Below, in pieces: positions 30,613 to 42,159 of a stretch of 64,000 bases of DNA. Numbering within the stretch: position 1 is the stretch's first letter; the number at the start of each line of letters is the position of its first letter. The notes under the pieces were generated by a model that had not been told where the DNA came from, searched no databases, and was given only the letters and a program-made list of their open reading frames with translations. The translations under genes were made by a program, and so were the position numbers. The DNA comes from Okapia johnstoni (lineage: Eukaryota > Chordata > Mammalia > Artiodactyla > Giraffidae): the NCBI GenBank assembly GCA_024291935.2, contig JAGTYA010000026.1:10396001-10460000 (forward strand), read 5' to 3'.

Positions 30613-31091
30613 GAAAGTAGATCTTAAAAGTTTTCACCATATACACACAAAAGGTAATGATGTAAGATGACAGATATATTAACTCACCTTATGGTGGTAA
30701 CCATTTTGCAATATATGCATATCAAATCACAATGCTGTACACTTTAAACTTACACATGTTCTATGTCAGTTACACCTCAATAAAGCTAGAAAAGGAGAAA
30801 CAATAAATAAAATTTAAGATTTTATTTCAATTTTATGGGCAGGAAGTAGACTGAGAAATTCCTACAATCCTCAAAGAGGGTAGGTAGAGCCCAAAACCTC
30901 TGCTTCAGATGCGATTAGGAAGGATAATGGGAAAGAAAGAGGCTCCAGTGACCAAGCCAAGTGCCCCAGAGAGCCGGTGAAGGGGGCTCCTTGTAGGAGA
31001 GCAGCCACGGGGTCTCCTCTGCCCCACGGGAGGGAGCCGCATGGTGTCTGCCCAGCAGGCTTCCAGACCGTGGCTGCTGGTGCCTGCCAGC

Positions 31092-31426
31092 CTCCTCTTC
31101 CCAACAGCATCCTTTTTTAATCATTTGATTTATTGATTTATTAAATTTTTAATCAAAGGATAACTGCTTTACAGAATTTTGTGGTTTTCTGTCATACATC
31201 AGCAAGAATCAGCCATAAGTACACCATGTCCCCTCCTTCCTGAGCCTCCCTCCCATCTCCCTCCCGCATCTTTTTAAAAATACTTTATTTATTTCCTTGT
31301 GGCATGAGGGATCTTCAGTTGTGGCATACAGGATCTAGTTCCCTGACAACCCGGGCCCCCTTCATTGGGAGTACAGAGTCTTAGCCACTGCACCACCAGG
31401 GAAGTCTCCTCTCCCCAACGGCATCT
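31092..31426 (-). mobile_element. Ruminant L1 3' fragment plus CHR SINE within one duplicated target site
   Basis: TTGCTTTACAGAATTTTGTGG-like wording (31,165-31,260, with AATCAGCCATAAGTACACC) is artiodactyl L1 3' UTR. A reverse CHR SINE follows (31,270-31,405). The composite is bounded by CTCTTCCCAACAGCATCCT (about 31,094) and CTCTCCCCAACGGCATCTT (about 31,408). Confidence 0.7.
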
Positions 31427-31699
31427 TTACTAGGGTTATCCTGCCGCTGTTCCATGTTTGTATTCTGAGCATGCAGGGGGAGCAGGTAAATTGTCTTTTA
31501 AGTTCGTGTATCTCTGGATCAAGAGGGGCCACATCTAGGCCCATAAAGAGACCTCAGGGCATCCAAGAGACCCCGGGCTAGAGGCAGGGATTGGGTTTTG
31601 TGTCTTGGAAAGGGGGTTCGTGCGTGTTGTGTGTAGGAAGAAGAGTGAATCAAATGCAGTATTTGGAGATCAGAAGGACAGACTGGGATAGACTTCTAG

Positions 31700-32055
31700 G
31701 GCTCAGCTGGATCTGATTCTCCTCCCAGCTCCCTGGGAGACCAACCCTTTCCAGGCTCTTTGCAGACAGCAGGGCCACATGACAATTTCCAGCCCACGGG
31801 CTGTGAGAAGTGACATGTGTCACTTCTGGGTTGAGAGGATAGGCGTCTTCCCCACTCTCTCGACTTCTTCAGTGGCAGCTGTGGAGACCACACACTGAGA
31901 TGACAGAGCCTGGATGGCTGGGTCACCACCCAAAGGAGCTGTGCTGAAGAGATGCCCAGTTCACACTGGACTTGGTACAAGCGAGGAGTAAACCTTGCTT
32001 TATCAAGCCACTGAGATGTGGGGGTTTCATCGCTTATCATTGTCTAGCCTAACCT
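31700..32055 (+). repeat. Old interspersed repeat, family unassigned
   Basis: GACATGTGTCACTTCTGGG, CTGAGATGACAGAGCCTGGA, AAGCCACTGAGATGTGGGGG and TAGCCTAACCTGG follow the order of an old mammalian repeat that also appears at 29,240. Confidence 0.45.
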
Positions 32056-32102
32056 GGCAAGTACATTTCTATTAGGAAAATCATAGCTGTAGCATGCCTA
32101 GA

Positions 32103-32232
32103 CGGAGAAGGCAATGGCAACCCACTCCAGTATTCTTGCCTGGAGGATCCTAGGGACGGCGGAGCCTGGTAGGCTGCCGTCTATGGGGTCACACCGAGTC
32201 GGACACGACTGAAGTGACTTAGCAGCAGCAGC
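32103..32232 (+). mobile_element. Bov-tA SINE, 5'-truncated, with 12-bp target-site duplication
   Basis: Flanked by AGCATGCCTAGA at 32091-32102 and 32233-32244. Starts GGAGAAGGCAATGGCAACCC and ends in a short CAG run. Confidence 0.92.
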
Positions 32233-32251
32233 AGCATGCCTAGAATTGTCT

Positions 32252-32453
32252 CTGTGTGCGTTCAGTCGCTCAGTCCTGTCCGACTCTTTTCGACCCCATG
32301 GACTGTAGCCCACCAGGCTCCTCTGTCCATGGAATTTTCCAGGCAAGAATACTAGAGCAGGTTGCCATTTCCTACTCCAGGGAATCTTCCCGATCCAGGG
32401 ATTGAACCCATGACTCTTATGACTCCTGCATTGGCAGGTGGATTCTTTACCAC
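32252..32453 (-). mobile_element. Bov-tA SINE
   Basis: GCGTTCAGTCGCTCAGTCCT through GGATTCTTTACCACTGGGC in reverse orientation. Confidence 0.92.
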
Positions 32454-32552
32454 TGGGCTCTTGTTTGAGCCCTGGTCGGGGAACTAGATTCCACATGCCA
32501 CAACTAAGACCTGGAGCAGCCAAATTAAATAAATCAATATTTAAGGGAACTT
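32454..32552 (+). mobile_element. CHR-type SINE, 5'-truncated
   Basis: GAGCCCTGGTCGGGGAACTA GATTCCACATGCC and tail AAATTAAATAAATC. Confidence 0.7.
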
Positions 32553-33049
32553 CATAAAACATTCAAACATTTTCCATTAACTTGTTGAGTCTCATGAACG
32601 GGCTCCATTGGCCACACTCTTTAATGGTATTGCATCCAGTAGAGAGAGCTCCACGAAGAGCCTCCACCTTCATTTATCTGAACATTAGTCATCAGTCATT
32701 CGATGAGCATTAATGAGCATCAGTGACGTGCCAGTCCTTGTGTTAAAATAGGGGAAAGAATGGAGTGTGATATAGGGTCCCTTCCTCCACGGAACTTGTA
32801 GGAGGGGAGGGTTACACATAAACAATCTCTCCATGTTCTCTGGGGACCATGGAGAGTAGCAGAATGAGCGAGAGTATTGGAGGCTGACCTGGCTGGGTTC
32901 AAATCCCAGTTGAATCCATGTAATACACTTGCTTAGAACACTGCCTGGCAGGTGGCAAGTTCTACGCACACGCACACACATACACACTCATGTACTTACC
33001 CCAGGCCTGGCTGACTGCAAAGCCTGCAAGCTGATCCACCTTAATTTAT

Positions 33050-33168
33050 AATCTTTTTGGCTGCGCCACACAGCTTACAAGATCTTAGTACCCTAACCAG
33101 AGATTGAACCTGGGCCACAGCAGTGAAAGCACCAAGTCCTAACCACTGGACCACCAGGGAATTCCCAA
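33050..33168 (-). mobile_element. CHR-type SINE
   Basis: CTTTTTGGCTGCGCCACACA through AACCACTGGACCACCAGGGA in reverse orientation. Confidence 0.75.
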
Positions 33169-33779
33169 GCATTAGAATTTTTAAACATTATTGTGTCATT
33201 TTATTTCAGAAATAAGCGCACAAGTTTGATCATGACGTGGAAAATCGTCTATCCTCCCTTCCAAGTGTCATCTCTAACCCCTCCCACCACGTGCCCCCTG
33301 CTCCAGCCTCACAGGGGAAACCACCTCAGGACTCTGCAAACGTGCCCTGCACTCTCGCCCTTGCTCTGCCTGGAAAGCCTTTCCCCTGGCTCCGTACACA
33401 GATCTGAGTAAGTCTGTTCCCAGATTACAGCTCTCTGATGGTTCTTGGAGGAAATGCCTCGAGGAAATCACTCTCAAGCTGAATCAGAGGGCTTGTTTTC
33501 ATAGATGAAGGCCATTTTATTAAGTGGGATCTTGTGTGTTACCACAACTGGAAAGTGAGGCAGATAACTCAGGGCGGGGCTCGGTGCGTGGGGGGAGCGG
33601 AGTGCAGCGGCTGGGAGAGGAAGAGATGAGAGCACTGGGCTGCTGGGCCCCTGGCAGAGGCCTCCGGGGGCGGCAGTGAGTGGGAGGATACAGGCAGAGA
33701 GCCCCAAAGAGCAGAAGGTTCCCGAAGCAGGCAGCCTCCCTGAGGTTTTACTGGGTGTGTAGACAAACAGTTTTTGTAA

Positions 33780-34085
33780 AGTATTTACTTATTTATTTGA
33801 CCGTGCCAGGTCTTAGTTGCAGCCTTTGGGTATTTTAATTGCGGCATGTGGGATCTGAGGAGGGCATGGCAACCCAATCTAGGATTCTTGCCTGGAGAAT
33901 CCCCATGGACAGAGGAGCCTGGCGGGCTACAGTCCATGGGGTTGCAAAGAGTCGGACACGAGTGAACGACTCAGCACAGCACAGCACAGGACATGTGGGA
34001 TCTAGTTCTCTGACCAGGGATCGAACCCTGGGCCCCCTGCATTAGGAACATGGAGTCTTAGCCGTCGGACCACCTAGGAAGTCCC
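33780..34085 (-). mobile_element. CHR-type SINE with a Bov-tA inserted in it
   Basis: Left part TTTATTTGACCGTGCCAGGT; right part GATCGAACCCTGGGCCCCCT to GGACCACCTAGGAAGTCC. Interrupted by a plus-strand Bov-tA. Confidence 0.85.
33857..33991 (+). mobile_element. Bov-tA SINE nested in CHR
   Basis: 5'-truncated Bov-tA from GAGGAGGGCATGGCAACCC to CAGCACAGCACAGCACAGG, flanked by CATGTGGGATCT at 33845-33856 and 33992-34003. Confidence 0.92.
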
Positions 34086-34169
34086 TAAACAGGTTTTTAA
34101 GAACTTATATCCTTAAGTGGCCGAGTCGTGGGAACAGCACACATAAGTGGCACCAAAGAAAGCCCTTTC

Positions 34170-34385
34170 TTGGTGCTTCCTTGATGGGTCAGATGGTAAA
34201 GACTCTGCCTGCAATGTGTGAGACCTGGGTTTGCTACCTGGGTTGGGAAGATCCCTTGGAGAAGGCAGTGGCTACCCGCTCCAGTATGCTTGCTTGGAGA
34301 ATTCCATGGACAGGGAGGCCTGGTGTGCTGCAGTCCATGGGGTCGCAAAGAGTCGGACACGACTTAGCAACTAACACTTTCATAT
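34170..34385 (+). mobile_element. Bov-tA SINE
   Basis: GTGCTTCCTTGATGGGTCAG through GGACACGACTTAGCAACTAA. Confidence 0.9.
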
Positions 34386-34917
34386 TCACTAGGAACAGGC
34401 AATACTGCAGCAGGTGAGAGGGCAGCTGGAACCAGGCTGCCAGCTTCTGTCCCACCTTCCCACTCACCAGCTGCCTGGCCAGTGGCATGACTCTTCTGCA
34501 CCATTTCACAGTTAAAGTGGGATGGCCAGAGTGCCTCTACCTTTCTTAATGAGAAATAAACGAGCTAAATTAGAAATTTGCTTCTTATGGTAAGCACTTC
34601 TATTATTAGTCTCAGGACAAAGCTAAAAGAAGTGTGGTCTGTCTTCCTGACACTGACCAGGATACCGACCACATGTCAGCTCGTTTCTCCTGCCACGTGG
34701 CCAATGCACAGTGTGGGTGGGGGGATCCCATGGCAAACGTTACTCTTAAACGTTGAAAACCACTGTTTTTTGTGGGACAAGCCAATAGAAAAGTGTGTCG
34801 GAGAAGCCAGCTGAATTCTTTCAATCTCTCCACCTACACACATATGGCTGTTGGCATTCTCAGCACTGGATAATATCACAGCTTAAAAAGAAAACTGACT
34901 TAATGGAGAATTCCACC

Positions 34918-35045
34918 TCCATTTTATTTTTGGCCACACCACGTGGCATGTGGGACCTAAGTTCCCCTGACCAGGGATCCAACCTGTGCCTCCTGCAATG
35001 GCAGTGTGAATTCTTAATCACTGGACCACCAGGGAAGTCCCTCAC
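34918..35045 (-). mobile_element. CHR-type SINE
   Basis: TTTTATTTTTGGCCACACCA through CACTGGACCACCAGGGAAGT. Confidence 0.78.
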
Positions 35046-35179
35046 CCTCATTCTAGATCTGAATGGTATTAAACTAAGTATCCTTGGGTGGTGGATGAGT
35101 CCTAACCAGTTCCATTTTTCTTAGTGAGGAACTTATTTTTACATATGAACTTTTGTAACTCACTTAGACTACTTTTATT

Positions 35180-36640
35180 CGCACTTAATTTTCATTTAAA
35201 CATTTTATTTAAAAAATTAAAATTTAATAAGATTGTTGTTGCTTTTTGTTTTGACAGTCACAGATGTGATTTTTGATGAAGATGCCAAAGCAATCCAATG
35301 GGAAATCTTTTTAATAAATGATGTTGCAACAACTGGAAAAAAAAGAACCTGAAACTTTATCTCAACCACATCTAAAAATTCATTTGAGATATAAAGATAT
35401 GTTCGTGACTTAGTGACAAGCAAAGACTTCTTAAACGAGCCACAGAAAGCAATAACCATAAAAGAAAAAGCTGATAAATTGGACTTCATCAAAGTGTAAA
35501 ACTAACACTTCAAAAGCCTCTATTAAGAAAATGAACAGAGGAAACAGACTTGGGTAAAAAGATTTGCAAACAAATATCTGGCAAAGGACTGGTATGCAGC
35601 ACGTACAAAGAACTCCTACAATTCAATAACAAAACGACAACAAAATTTAAAAACGAACTAAACCATTGAACAGATACTCCACAAAAGAAGATAGATGAAT
35701 ATAGCCAATAAGCACGTGAAAAAAAAAAATTCAACATCATTCATTGTCAAGGAAACGCAAACTAAAACCACAGTGAGGCAACAGGACATACCTCCCAGGA
35801 TGGTGAGAATTGAAGGCACAGACAACGCAAAATGCTGGCAAGCCTCTGGGACAGCTGCTTGTCTCACACGTTTTTGATGGGAGTGTAACATAGTACATCT
35901 ACTTTGGAAAAAGTCCTGGCAGTCACTTTTAAACTAGTTATACACCTTCCTATGATCTGGCAATTCTATTTCTAGATGTTCACCGAGAGAAATAAGAACA
36001 TGTGTTCAGAGAAAGGCTTGTGTATGGCATCTTCATTCATAATAGCCCCAAACTGGAAACAGCTTGGGTGTTCGTGTGCGCGCGTGCTCAGTCACGACCG
36101 ACTCTGCAACCCCACGGACTATAGCCCGCCAGGCTCCTTTGTCCATGGGATTCTCCGGGCAAGAATACTGTAGTAGGTTGCCATTTCCTACTCCAGGGAT
36201 CTTCCTGACCTGCAAACAGACTGTGGTTGAGTCAGATGATGGAATACAAACGGTCAATAATAAACAGGGACAAATACTGATGTATGTGATGACACGGATG
36301 AACCTCAAAAACATTGTGCTGAATGAAAGCAGGCAGATGCAAGAGTCCATACTGTGTGATTCCATCTATATGAAATTCTACGGCAGACAGAACTAATCTA
36401 TGGCAGAGGAAAAAAATCAGAGGTATGGTTGCCTGGGCTGTGGGGAGGTGTGTTGTGGGGACTGACTGGGATGCAGCATGAGGGAAATTTCTGGGGTGAT
36501 GGTAATTTCTGCATCTTGATGGGAGGTCAGTGTAAGCATTTGTCAAAACTCAGCAAACATATAATGAAGATTTGTACATTTCATTGTATGTACATTTTAC
36601 AGCAAAAGAAAAAATGTGAATATAAAGTATCAAAGTCTAG
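35180..36640 (+). mobile_element. L1M ORF2 C-terminal and 3' UTR remnant with Bov-tA insertion
   Basis: TTGGACTTCATCAAAGTGTA, AAGAACTCCTACAATTCAAT, CAACATCATTCATTGTCAAG, AATAGCCCCAAACTGGAAAC and ATGAAATTCTACGGCAGAC are in L1 order. Stops throughout. A reverse Bov-tA splits it at 36,070-36,205. Confidence 0.85.
36070..36205 (-). mobile_element. Bov-tA SINE, truncated, nested in L1
   Basis: GTGCTCAGTCACGACCGACT through TACTCCAGGGATCTTCCTGA in reverse orientation. Confidence 0.85.
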
Positions 36641-36724
36641 TTAACAATACACATTCTGAAGTATTTAAGGGAAATGTTCTGATGTGCATAATTTTCTTTG
36701 AAATGCATCAAAATCTGGATGGAT

Positions 36725-36870
36725 TTTTTAAAATATTTATTTGGTTGTGCCAGGTCTTAGTTGTGGCACGCAACTAGATCACGTGGGATCTAGTTCCCTG
36801 ACTAGGGATTGAACCCATGCCCCCTAAAGTAGAAGCATAGAGTCTTCGCCACTGGACCACCAGGGACATG
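36725..36870 (-). mobile_element. CHR-type SINE
   Basis: TTTGGTTGTGCCAGGTCTTA through CACTGGACCACCAGGGACAT. Confidence 0.78.
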
Positions 36871-37526
36871 CTCTAAAAAACACTTTGGACATTGCTGTAT
36901 GCTTGAAATTTTAAAAAAAATAATTGTTAGAAAAATTCAGTAACATCTTATTTTTTTTATAGTTACCTTTTTAATTTTGGCAAGTGACACTATCGATGTG
37001 ACTTTTTTCCACTCACGGTGATGATGTCGTTTCTTTTTAAAATTAATTTGTTTAAATAAAAAGGAACTCAAGAGAGATAAGTAAGTAGCTATTAGTATAG
37101 ATGGTACATCGGCATAGACGGCAGAGCTCACGATGACAATGAGTGAACAAGGTAAGTCTAGGACAAAGGGGTGCTGGGAGATACACAAGTTCCGGGGAGA
37201 CCTCAACCTAAATCCTGTTTTGCTGCTTCCCAGCTCTGTGGCTGGGGGCAAGCCCCTCTGAGTTTGTTTCTTCAGGTAGAAGTGGGATGATGCAATCTCC
37301 TCTGAAGGGAGGCTTGTTGTGAGATGACCCAGGGAAAGCCTGGCTTGGGAGACCACAGTAAGCGCCACTCCACTGCTTGCATCTGGGGAGGGTGGAGAAC
37401 ACGGCTACCTGGGGAAACAGTCTGAATACAACCAAGGCTGGGAGTATACATGCTTGTTGGGGATGAGTGGTGGGGAGAGATTCTAAGAAAGTCCACCACA
37501 CTGAACGAGGAGCAAGAAAGCAGAGT

Positions 37527-37652
37527 GAGGGACTTCACTGGTGGTCCAGTTGTTAAGACTCTGTGCTTCCACTGCAGGGGGCACAGGTTCAGGGAACTAA
37601 GATTCTGCATGCCAAGTGGCATGGTGAAAAAAAAAGAAGGAAAAAAAAGACA
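37527..37652 (+). mobile_element. CHR-type SINE
   Basis: GGGACTTCACTGGTGGTCCA; has lost part of the B-box region; ends in an A-rich tail. Confidence 0.75.
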
Positions 37653-38247
37653 GAGAGCCAGCAAACATGGAGCACCCACACAGACACGATTCCCAGGTAC
37701 TTCTACTTCCTTAGGGGAAATCTGAGGCCCACCCTCAGCAGGAAGGGTGGACCCCAGCGGCCTGGATTCCAGGGTCCTCTGGTGCATCTATTTCCTGATG
37801 CATGTCTGGCTTTGGGAGTTTGCTTCTTTTAGCATCCCAGGTCCTCCAGAGAGGCCTGGGCAGAGAACCAAGAACTCTCTCTACTTTTCACAGTAAGGAG
37901 ATAGATCTAATTCACTAAAACCCTTCTCCCCAGTCAGAGGGCATTCAGCCACCTGGAAGGAAGGGGACCCACGCTTCAAGCACACTGAACCATTGGATCT
38001 AGACAGCGGGGGAAATCTCAGGACAGCAGGAAGCTCATGAAACCTCTGACCGACTCCTGCACACCCACAGCTCGCACTGTTGGTAAAGTTTGCTTTGAGC
38101 TCTGCACTCAGATCAACACATCAGTTTTTACTCATTTCTTAATTAGGAATACCTTCTATATGCCAAGTGATGTGCCAGGTACTACAGATCTCAGGTGAAC
38201 AAAAAGAGATCTAGTCCTTGTCCTCATGGAATTTGAAGTCCAGCAGG

Positions 38248-38712
38248 GCTGTTGTTGTTCAGTCGCTCAGTCATGTCCAACTCCTTGTGACCCCATGGAC
38301 TGCAGCATGTAAAATTCCTTGTCCATCACCAACTCCCGGAGCTTGCTCAAACTCATGTCCATTGAGTTGGTGATGCCATCCAACCATCTCATCCTCTGTC
38401 AGCCCCTTCTCTTGCTTTCAATCTTTCCCAGCATCAGGCTCTTTTCCCGTGAGTCGAATCTTGGCATCAGGTGGCCAAAGTATTGGAGTTTCAGCTTCAC
38501 TATCAGTCCTTCCAACGAATATTCAGGGTTGATTTCCTTTAGGATTGACTGGTTTGATCTCCTTGCTGTCCAATAGACTGTCGAGAGTCTTCTCCAGCAC
38601 CACAGTTCAAAAGCATCAATTCTTTGGTGCTTGGCCTTCTTTATGGTCCAACTCTCACATCCATACAAGGCTACTGGGAAGACCATAGCTTTAACTATAC
38701 AGACCTTTGTCC
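38248..38712 (-). mobile_element. BovB LINE 3' end
   Basis: Reverse-oriented. GTTCAGTCGCTCAGTCATGT, AACTCATGTCCATTGAGTTG, TTGGTGATGCCATCCAACCA and CCAACTCTCACATCCATACA give the BovB ORF2 C-terminal region. The minus-strand translation includes ALYGCESWTIKKA. Confidence 0.93.
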
Positions 38713-39019
38713 AGTGGGGAGACAGTCATTAATCAAAGAATGATGGATTTAAAATGGATAGGTCAGGGAGGGCTTCTCTGAGGGAGTGCACCTGAGCAGA
38801 GATCTAAAAGAGGATAGGAGTGAAGAGGGAAAGGGAGGAAAGAGAATTCTGAGCAGAAGGAACCACATGTACAAAAGCCGTGTGGTGGGAATGGTCATGG
38901 AGAGGATGAGAGGCTGAAGAAGCTTCGGGAGGGCCGGAGCAAAGAAACTGACAGCTGGGCCAAGACGAGGTTTAATATGTGGGCATCCCATACAGGACCC
39001 TTATGGGTCATGTAAAATA

Positions 39020-39335
39020 TTTTCTTAAAAAATTTTTAAATTTATTTATGGCTGCATTAGATCTCTGCTGTGCGTGGGCTTTCTCTAGTTGTGGCAAGTG
39101 GGGGCTACTCTCTAGTTGCAGTGCGTGGGCTTCTCACTGCAGTGGCTTCTCTTGTTTTCTGATCATGGCTTAGGGCAGTTGGGCTTCAGTAGCTGCAGCC
39201 TACGGGCTCAGTAGTTGTGGTGCATGGGCTTAGTTGCCCTGTGGTACATGGGATCTTCCCAGACCAGGGATTGAATCCATGTCCCCTGCATTGGCAGGTA
39301 GATTCCTAACCACTGGACCACCAGGGAAGTCCCAG
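39020..39335 (-). mobile_element. CHR-type SINE, long form
   Basis: TTTAAATTTATTTATGGCTG, AGTTGCAGTGCGTGGGCTTC and GGACCACCAGGGAAGTCCC in reverse orientation. Confidence 0.78.
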
Positions 39336-39379
39336 AATTTTTTTTTTCCCTAGAAGGTTTGAATACCTTGTATTTTATC

Positions 39380-39757
39380 TATTTATTTATTTTTAAGGTT
39401 TTTTTTTTTTTTTCATGTGAGCCTTTTTTTCCCAATTTTATCATTTTTGGCTGTGCTGGGTCTTCGTTGCTGCATGGGCTTTTCTCTAATTGCAGAGAGC
39501 AGGGCCTACTCTCTAGCTGTGGTGTGCAGGCTTCTCATTGTGGTAGCTTCTCTTGTTGCAGAACATGGGCTCTAGGGTGCATGGGCTTCAGTAGTTGCAG
39601 CTCCCGGGCTGTAGAGTACTAGCTTAATAGTTGCGGTGTACCAGCTTAGTTGCTCCGAGGCATGTGGGATCCTCCTGGATCAGGGATCAAGCTCACAGCT
39701 CCTGCACTGGCAGGTGGATTCTTTACCACTGAGCCACCAGGAAAGTGGCAGGATTTT
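39380..39757 (-). mobile_element. CHR-type SINE, long form
   Basis: TGGCTGTGCTGGGTCTTCGT through TTTACCACTGAGCCACCAGG, preceded by long T runs. Confidence 0.78.
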
Positions 39758-40204
39758 CATTTTTATTTAAGAGCAATTGAAGGGTTTCAGGAGAGGGGAA
39801 GCCATGGCTGGTACAGTGCATTGGAAGACACTGATTTCAGGGCTGCAGGTAGAGAACAGATCTGAAGGGGGTTCAGATGGCCATAGCCATTGTCCAGCTG
39901 AAGGATGCAAATGGCTTTGACCATGGTGATGATGCTGGAGACAGAAATAAAGTGGATGGTTTCAAGAGCTATTTTGGAGGTAAGTCCACCAGCCTTGGGA
40001 TGTAATGGATGGAGAGGGAGGGGTTCAGCACAGTTCCTAGCTTGAACAACTGGATAGAGGCTGATGCCCTTCACTGAGAGACTACAGAGGAAGACTAGGG
40101 AGGTTTTGGGGGGTGGGTGAGGTAGGGGAATAGCCTCGTTCCCTTTTGGACGTGCAGAGTTTGCAGGACCTTTGAGATACACTGGAGGAGCCAAGCTGGC
40201 AGTC

Positions 40205-40380
40205 AGCCAAGCTGCTTCCAATGTGGGATATCCAGGCTCTGATCCCTGGGTCAGGAAGATCCTCTGGAGCAGGGTATGGCAACCCACTCCAGTATTCTTG
40301 CCTGGAGAATCCCATGGACAAGGGGGCCTGGCAGGTTACAGTCCATGGGGTCGCAAAGAGTCGGACATGACTGAGTGACC

Positions 40381-40430
<50 letters not shown>
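40205..40430 (+). mobile_element. Bov-tA SINE ending in an (AC)n microsatellite
   Basis: GCTTCCAATGTGGGATATCC through TCGGACATGACTGAGTGACC, followed by about 24 AC units at 40,382-40,430. The microsatellite grew from the SINE's ACACAC-like end. Confidence 0.92.
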
Positions 40431-40431
<1 letters not shown>

Positions 40432-41404
40432 GTAGGAGGCACACCTTTATTTTATTTTGTGGTTTATCCATGTTTATTTCTAATTGAAAATATTTTAGTT
40501 GGGATTCATTTTTTTAAAAAAAAATGACAAGTTTCTTAACCACATCACAGCTGAATGACTATAAATTCCCTTTTGGGGAGATTCACACCTTTAATCTGAT
40601 CCTTTCTGAGACACTTCATCCAAGGCAAAGTTTTACTGGGCCTTTGTTGCCCAAAGCTTTGCCTAAATCTTATCCTTGTCTTGTCTATTTAGAGTACAGA
40701 TTTTTAACCCTGGAAGGCCCAAGATTTCTGGGTTCTATTTCCTTTCATACCTGGTGAATTTCAGACACCGGGTAGTTCTTTGCTGAGCTCATCTCTTCCT
40801 TATAAATCCTCACCAATTGTAGCCAATAGGTGACTACAACCAACAGGGGTGACTGGTTTTCTGCCTTCCAGCCTCTTCCTTGTGGGCTGTCAGCCTGGAA
40901 AACACAGGGGCTTCCTCCCAAGTCAGAGCAGGCAGTAGTTTTACCCACGTTTTGCTACTGCAGAACATAGAACTCCTACTTTTCAAGGGTCCTACCTCAG
41001 TTTCTTTGATTGCTTCTGCTCAAGTGCTGAGCCAATGTCATCACAGGCGAGTAACGCAATTCCTCTGGGCCCGTACTTCATTAGCAAAATGAAGACAACA
41101 GTACAACCTACTTCATAGGGCTGTTACAGGAACTGAGTGAGTCAATGCAGGTACTGTGTTAGCTCAGTGTTCGAGCACTCAGTACATTCTGACTCTTCAG
41201 ATGGTTGAGGAGGAATTACATGTGTTAGTATGAGATTGATACTATGCTTATAAGCCTGATATACTAAGCAGCCACCTTTTAAAAAGTACTAAAGTGAGAC
41301 GGCCACCTGCTCAGGAGACAGGATACTCACTCATACTGGCCAGTCAGTGATTTTTCTTCTCTGTAAGCACATCTATATGGGAAGCCTAGTTACCATCTGT
41401 ATCA

Positions 41405-41720
41405 GGTACCAACAGTTATAATAATGCTGCATCACAAATCACCCCAAAACTTGGTGGCTTAAAGTAATAAGCATTTATTTACCTTAAGGGCCTCTGGGTT
41501 TGCAATCTGGACTGGGCTTGGCTGGGTTAGGGTTGGGGCCACTTGCCTATCAGCTGACTTTGGCTGAAGGGACAAGTATAACTTGGACACATGTCTCTCA
41601 CCCTCTGGAAAGCTCACCTGGGAAGGCTTCCAGGTGGTGGCGAAGCAGTGCAAGAGCTCAGGCAAGCCCAATCGCGCAAGTGCTTTTCAATACCCTGCTT
41701 ACTTTGTAACGGAGGTAGCG
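41405..41720 (+). repeat. Old interspersed repeat, family unassigned
   Basis: AATCACCCCAAAACTTGGTG GCTTAAAG and AAGCATTTATTTACCTTAA resemble a common old mammalian repeat. I cannot name the family. Confidence 0.45.
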
Positions 41721-41739
41721 GGTGGCTTTGGAGCACAGG

Positions 41740-42155
41740 CACTGGAGGCCCACTGTCCAGCTTCCAAATCCAGCTGCCCCAACTTCTGGCCTGTGATTTG
41801 GAGCAAGCAGCTTAATCTCACCAGGCCTCACTTTCCTCACCTGGACAAAGGAAATGATAGTTGTGCCCACCTCGGATCCCTGTTGTGAGGCCTGAGTGAC
41901 GTCATCTGAGGAAAGCTCTGAGGAGTGCTGGGCACACCATCAGCCAACACCACTGGCCGTGATGACGTCACTCGGGTGCCAGGCACTGTGCAGAGCACTT
42001 CCCACGCGTGACTTCTTTAGTCTTTGTGCCCACACATGAGGTGGCTCTTTGACCTTTCCTTTTACAGATGAGATACAGAGCATGGAAAAGGTTAAAGAGC
42101 ATGCCCAAGCTCACCCAGCTGACCAATGGGAGAGCCAGGCTTCTACCTTAGGTCT
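41740..42155 (+). repeat. Two adjacent MIR-family fragments
   Basis: CTTAATCTCACCAGGCCTCA (41,810) and CAGATGAGATACAGAGCATG with CATGCCCAAGCTCACCCAGC (42,065-42,120). Confidence 0.6.
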
Positions 42156-42159
42156 GTCT

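Larger units (their letters stand above)
29690..30800 (+). mobile_element. L1M 3' end carrying nested Bov-tA and BovB
   Basis: GGAATATTATTCAACCATAA, ACAACATGGATGGACCTTGA, GGTGGTTGCCAGAGG, TATGCATATCAAATCACAAT and ACACCTCAATAAAGCTAG give the last part of L1 ORF2 and the 3' UTR in order. Bov-tA (29,781-29,973) and BovB (30,236-30,612) interrupt it. Confidence 0.88.
38150..40120 (+). repeat. Old L2-like element split by BovB and two CHR SINEs
   Basis: Pieces at 38,150-38,247, 38,713-39,010 and 39,760-40,120 keep the order of the family seen at 3,310-4,190 (CTCATGGAATTTGAAGTCC, GGCTTCTCTGAGGGAGTG, CTGAGCAGAAGGAACCACAT, GTAATGGATGG, TAGCTTGAACAACTGG). Inserted: BovB 38,248-38,712, CHR 39,020-39,335, CHR 39,380-39,757. 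Confidence 0.55.

Noticed and set aside
33490..33770. Minus-strand AATAAA near 33,510 with an open frame upstream, suggesting a transcript 3' end
   Set aside because: The translation shows no recognisable protein, the frame is low-complexity, and no upstream exon could be found.
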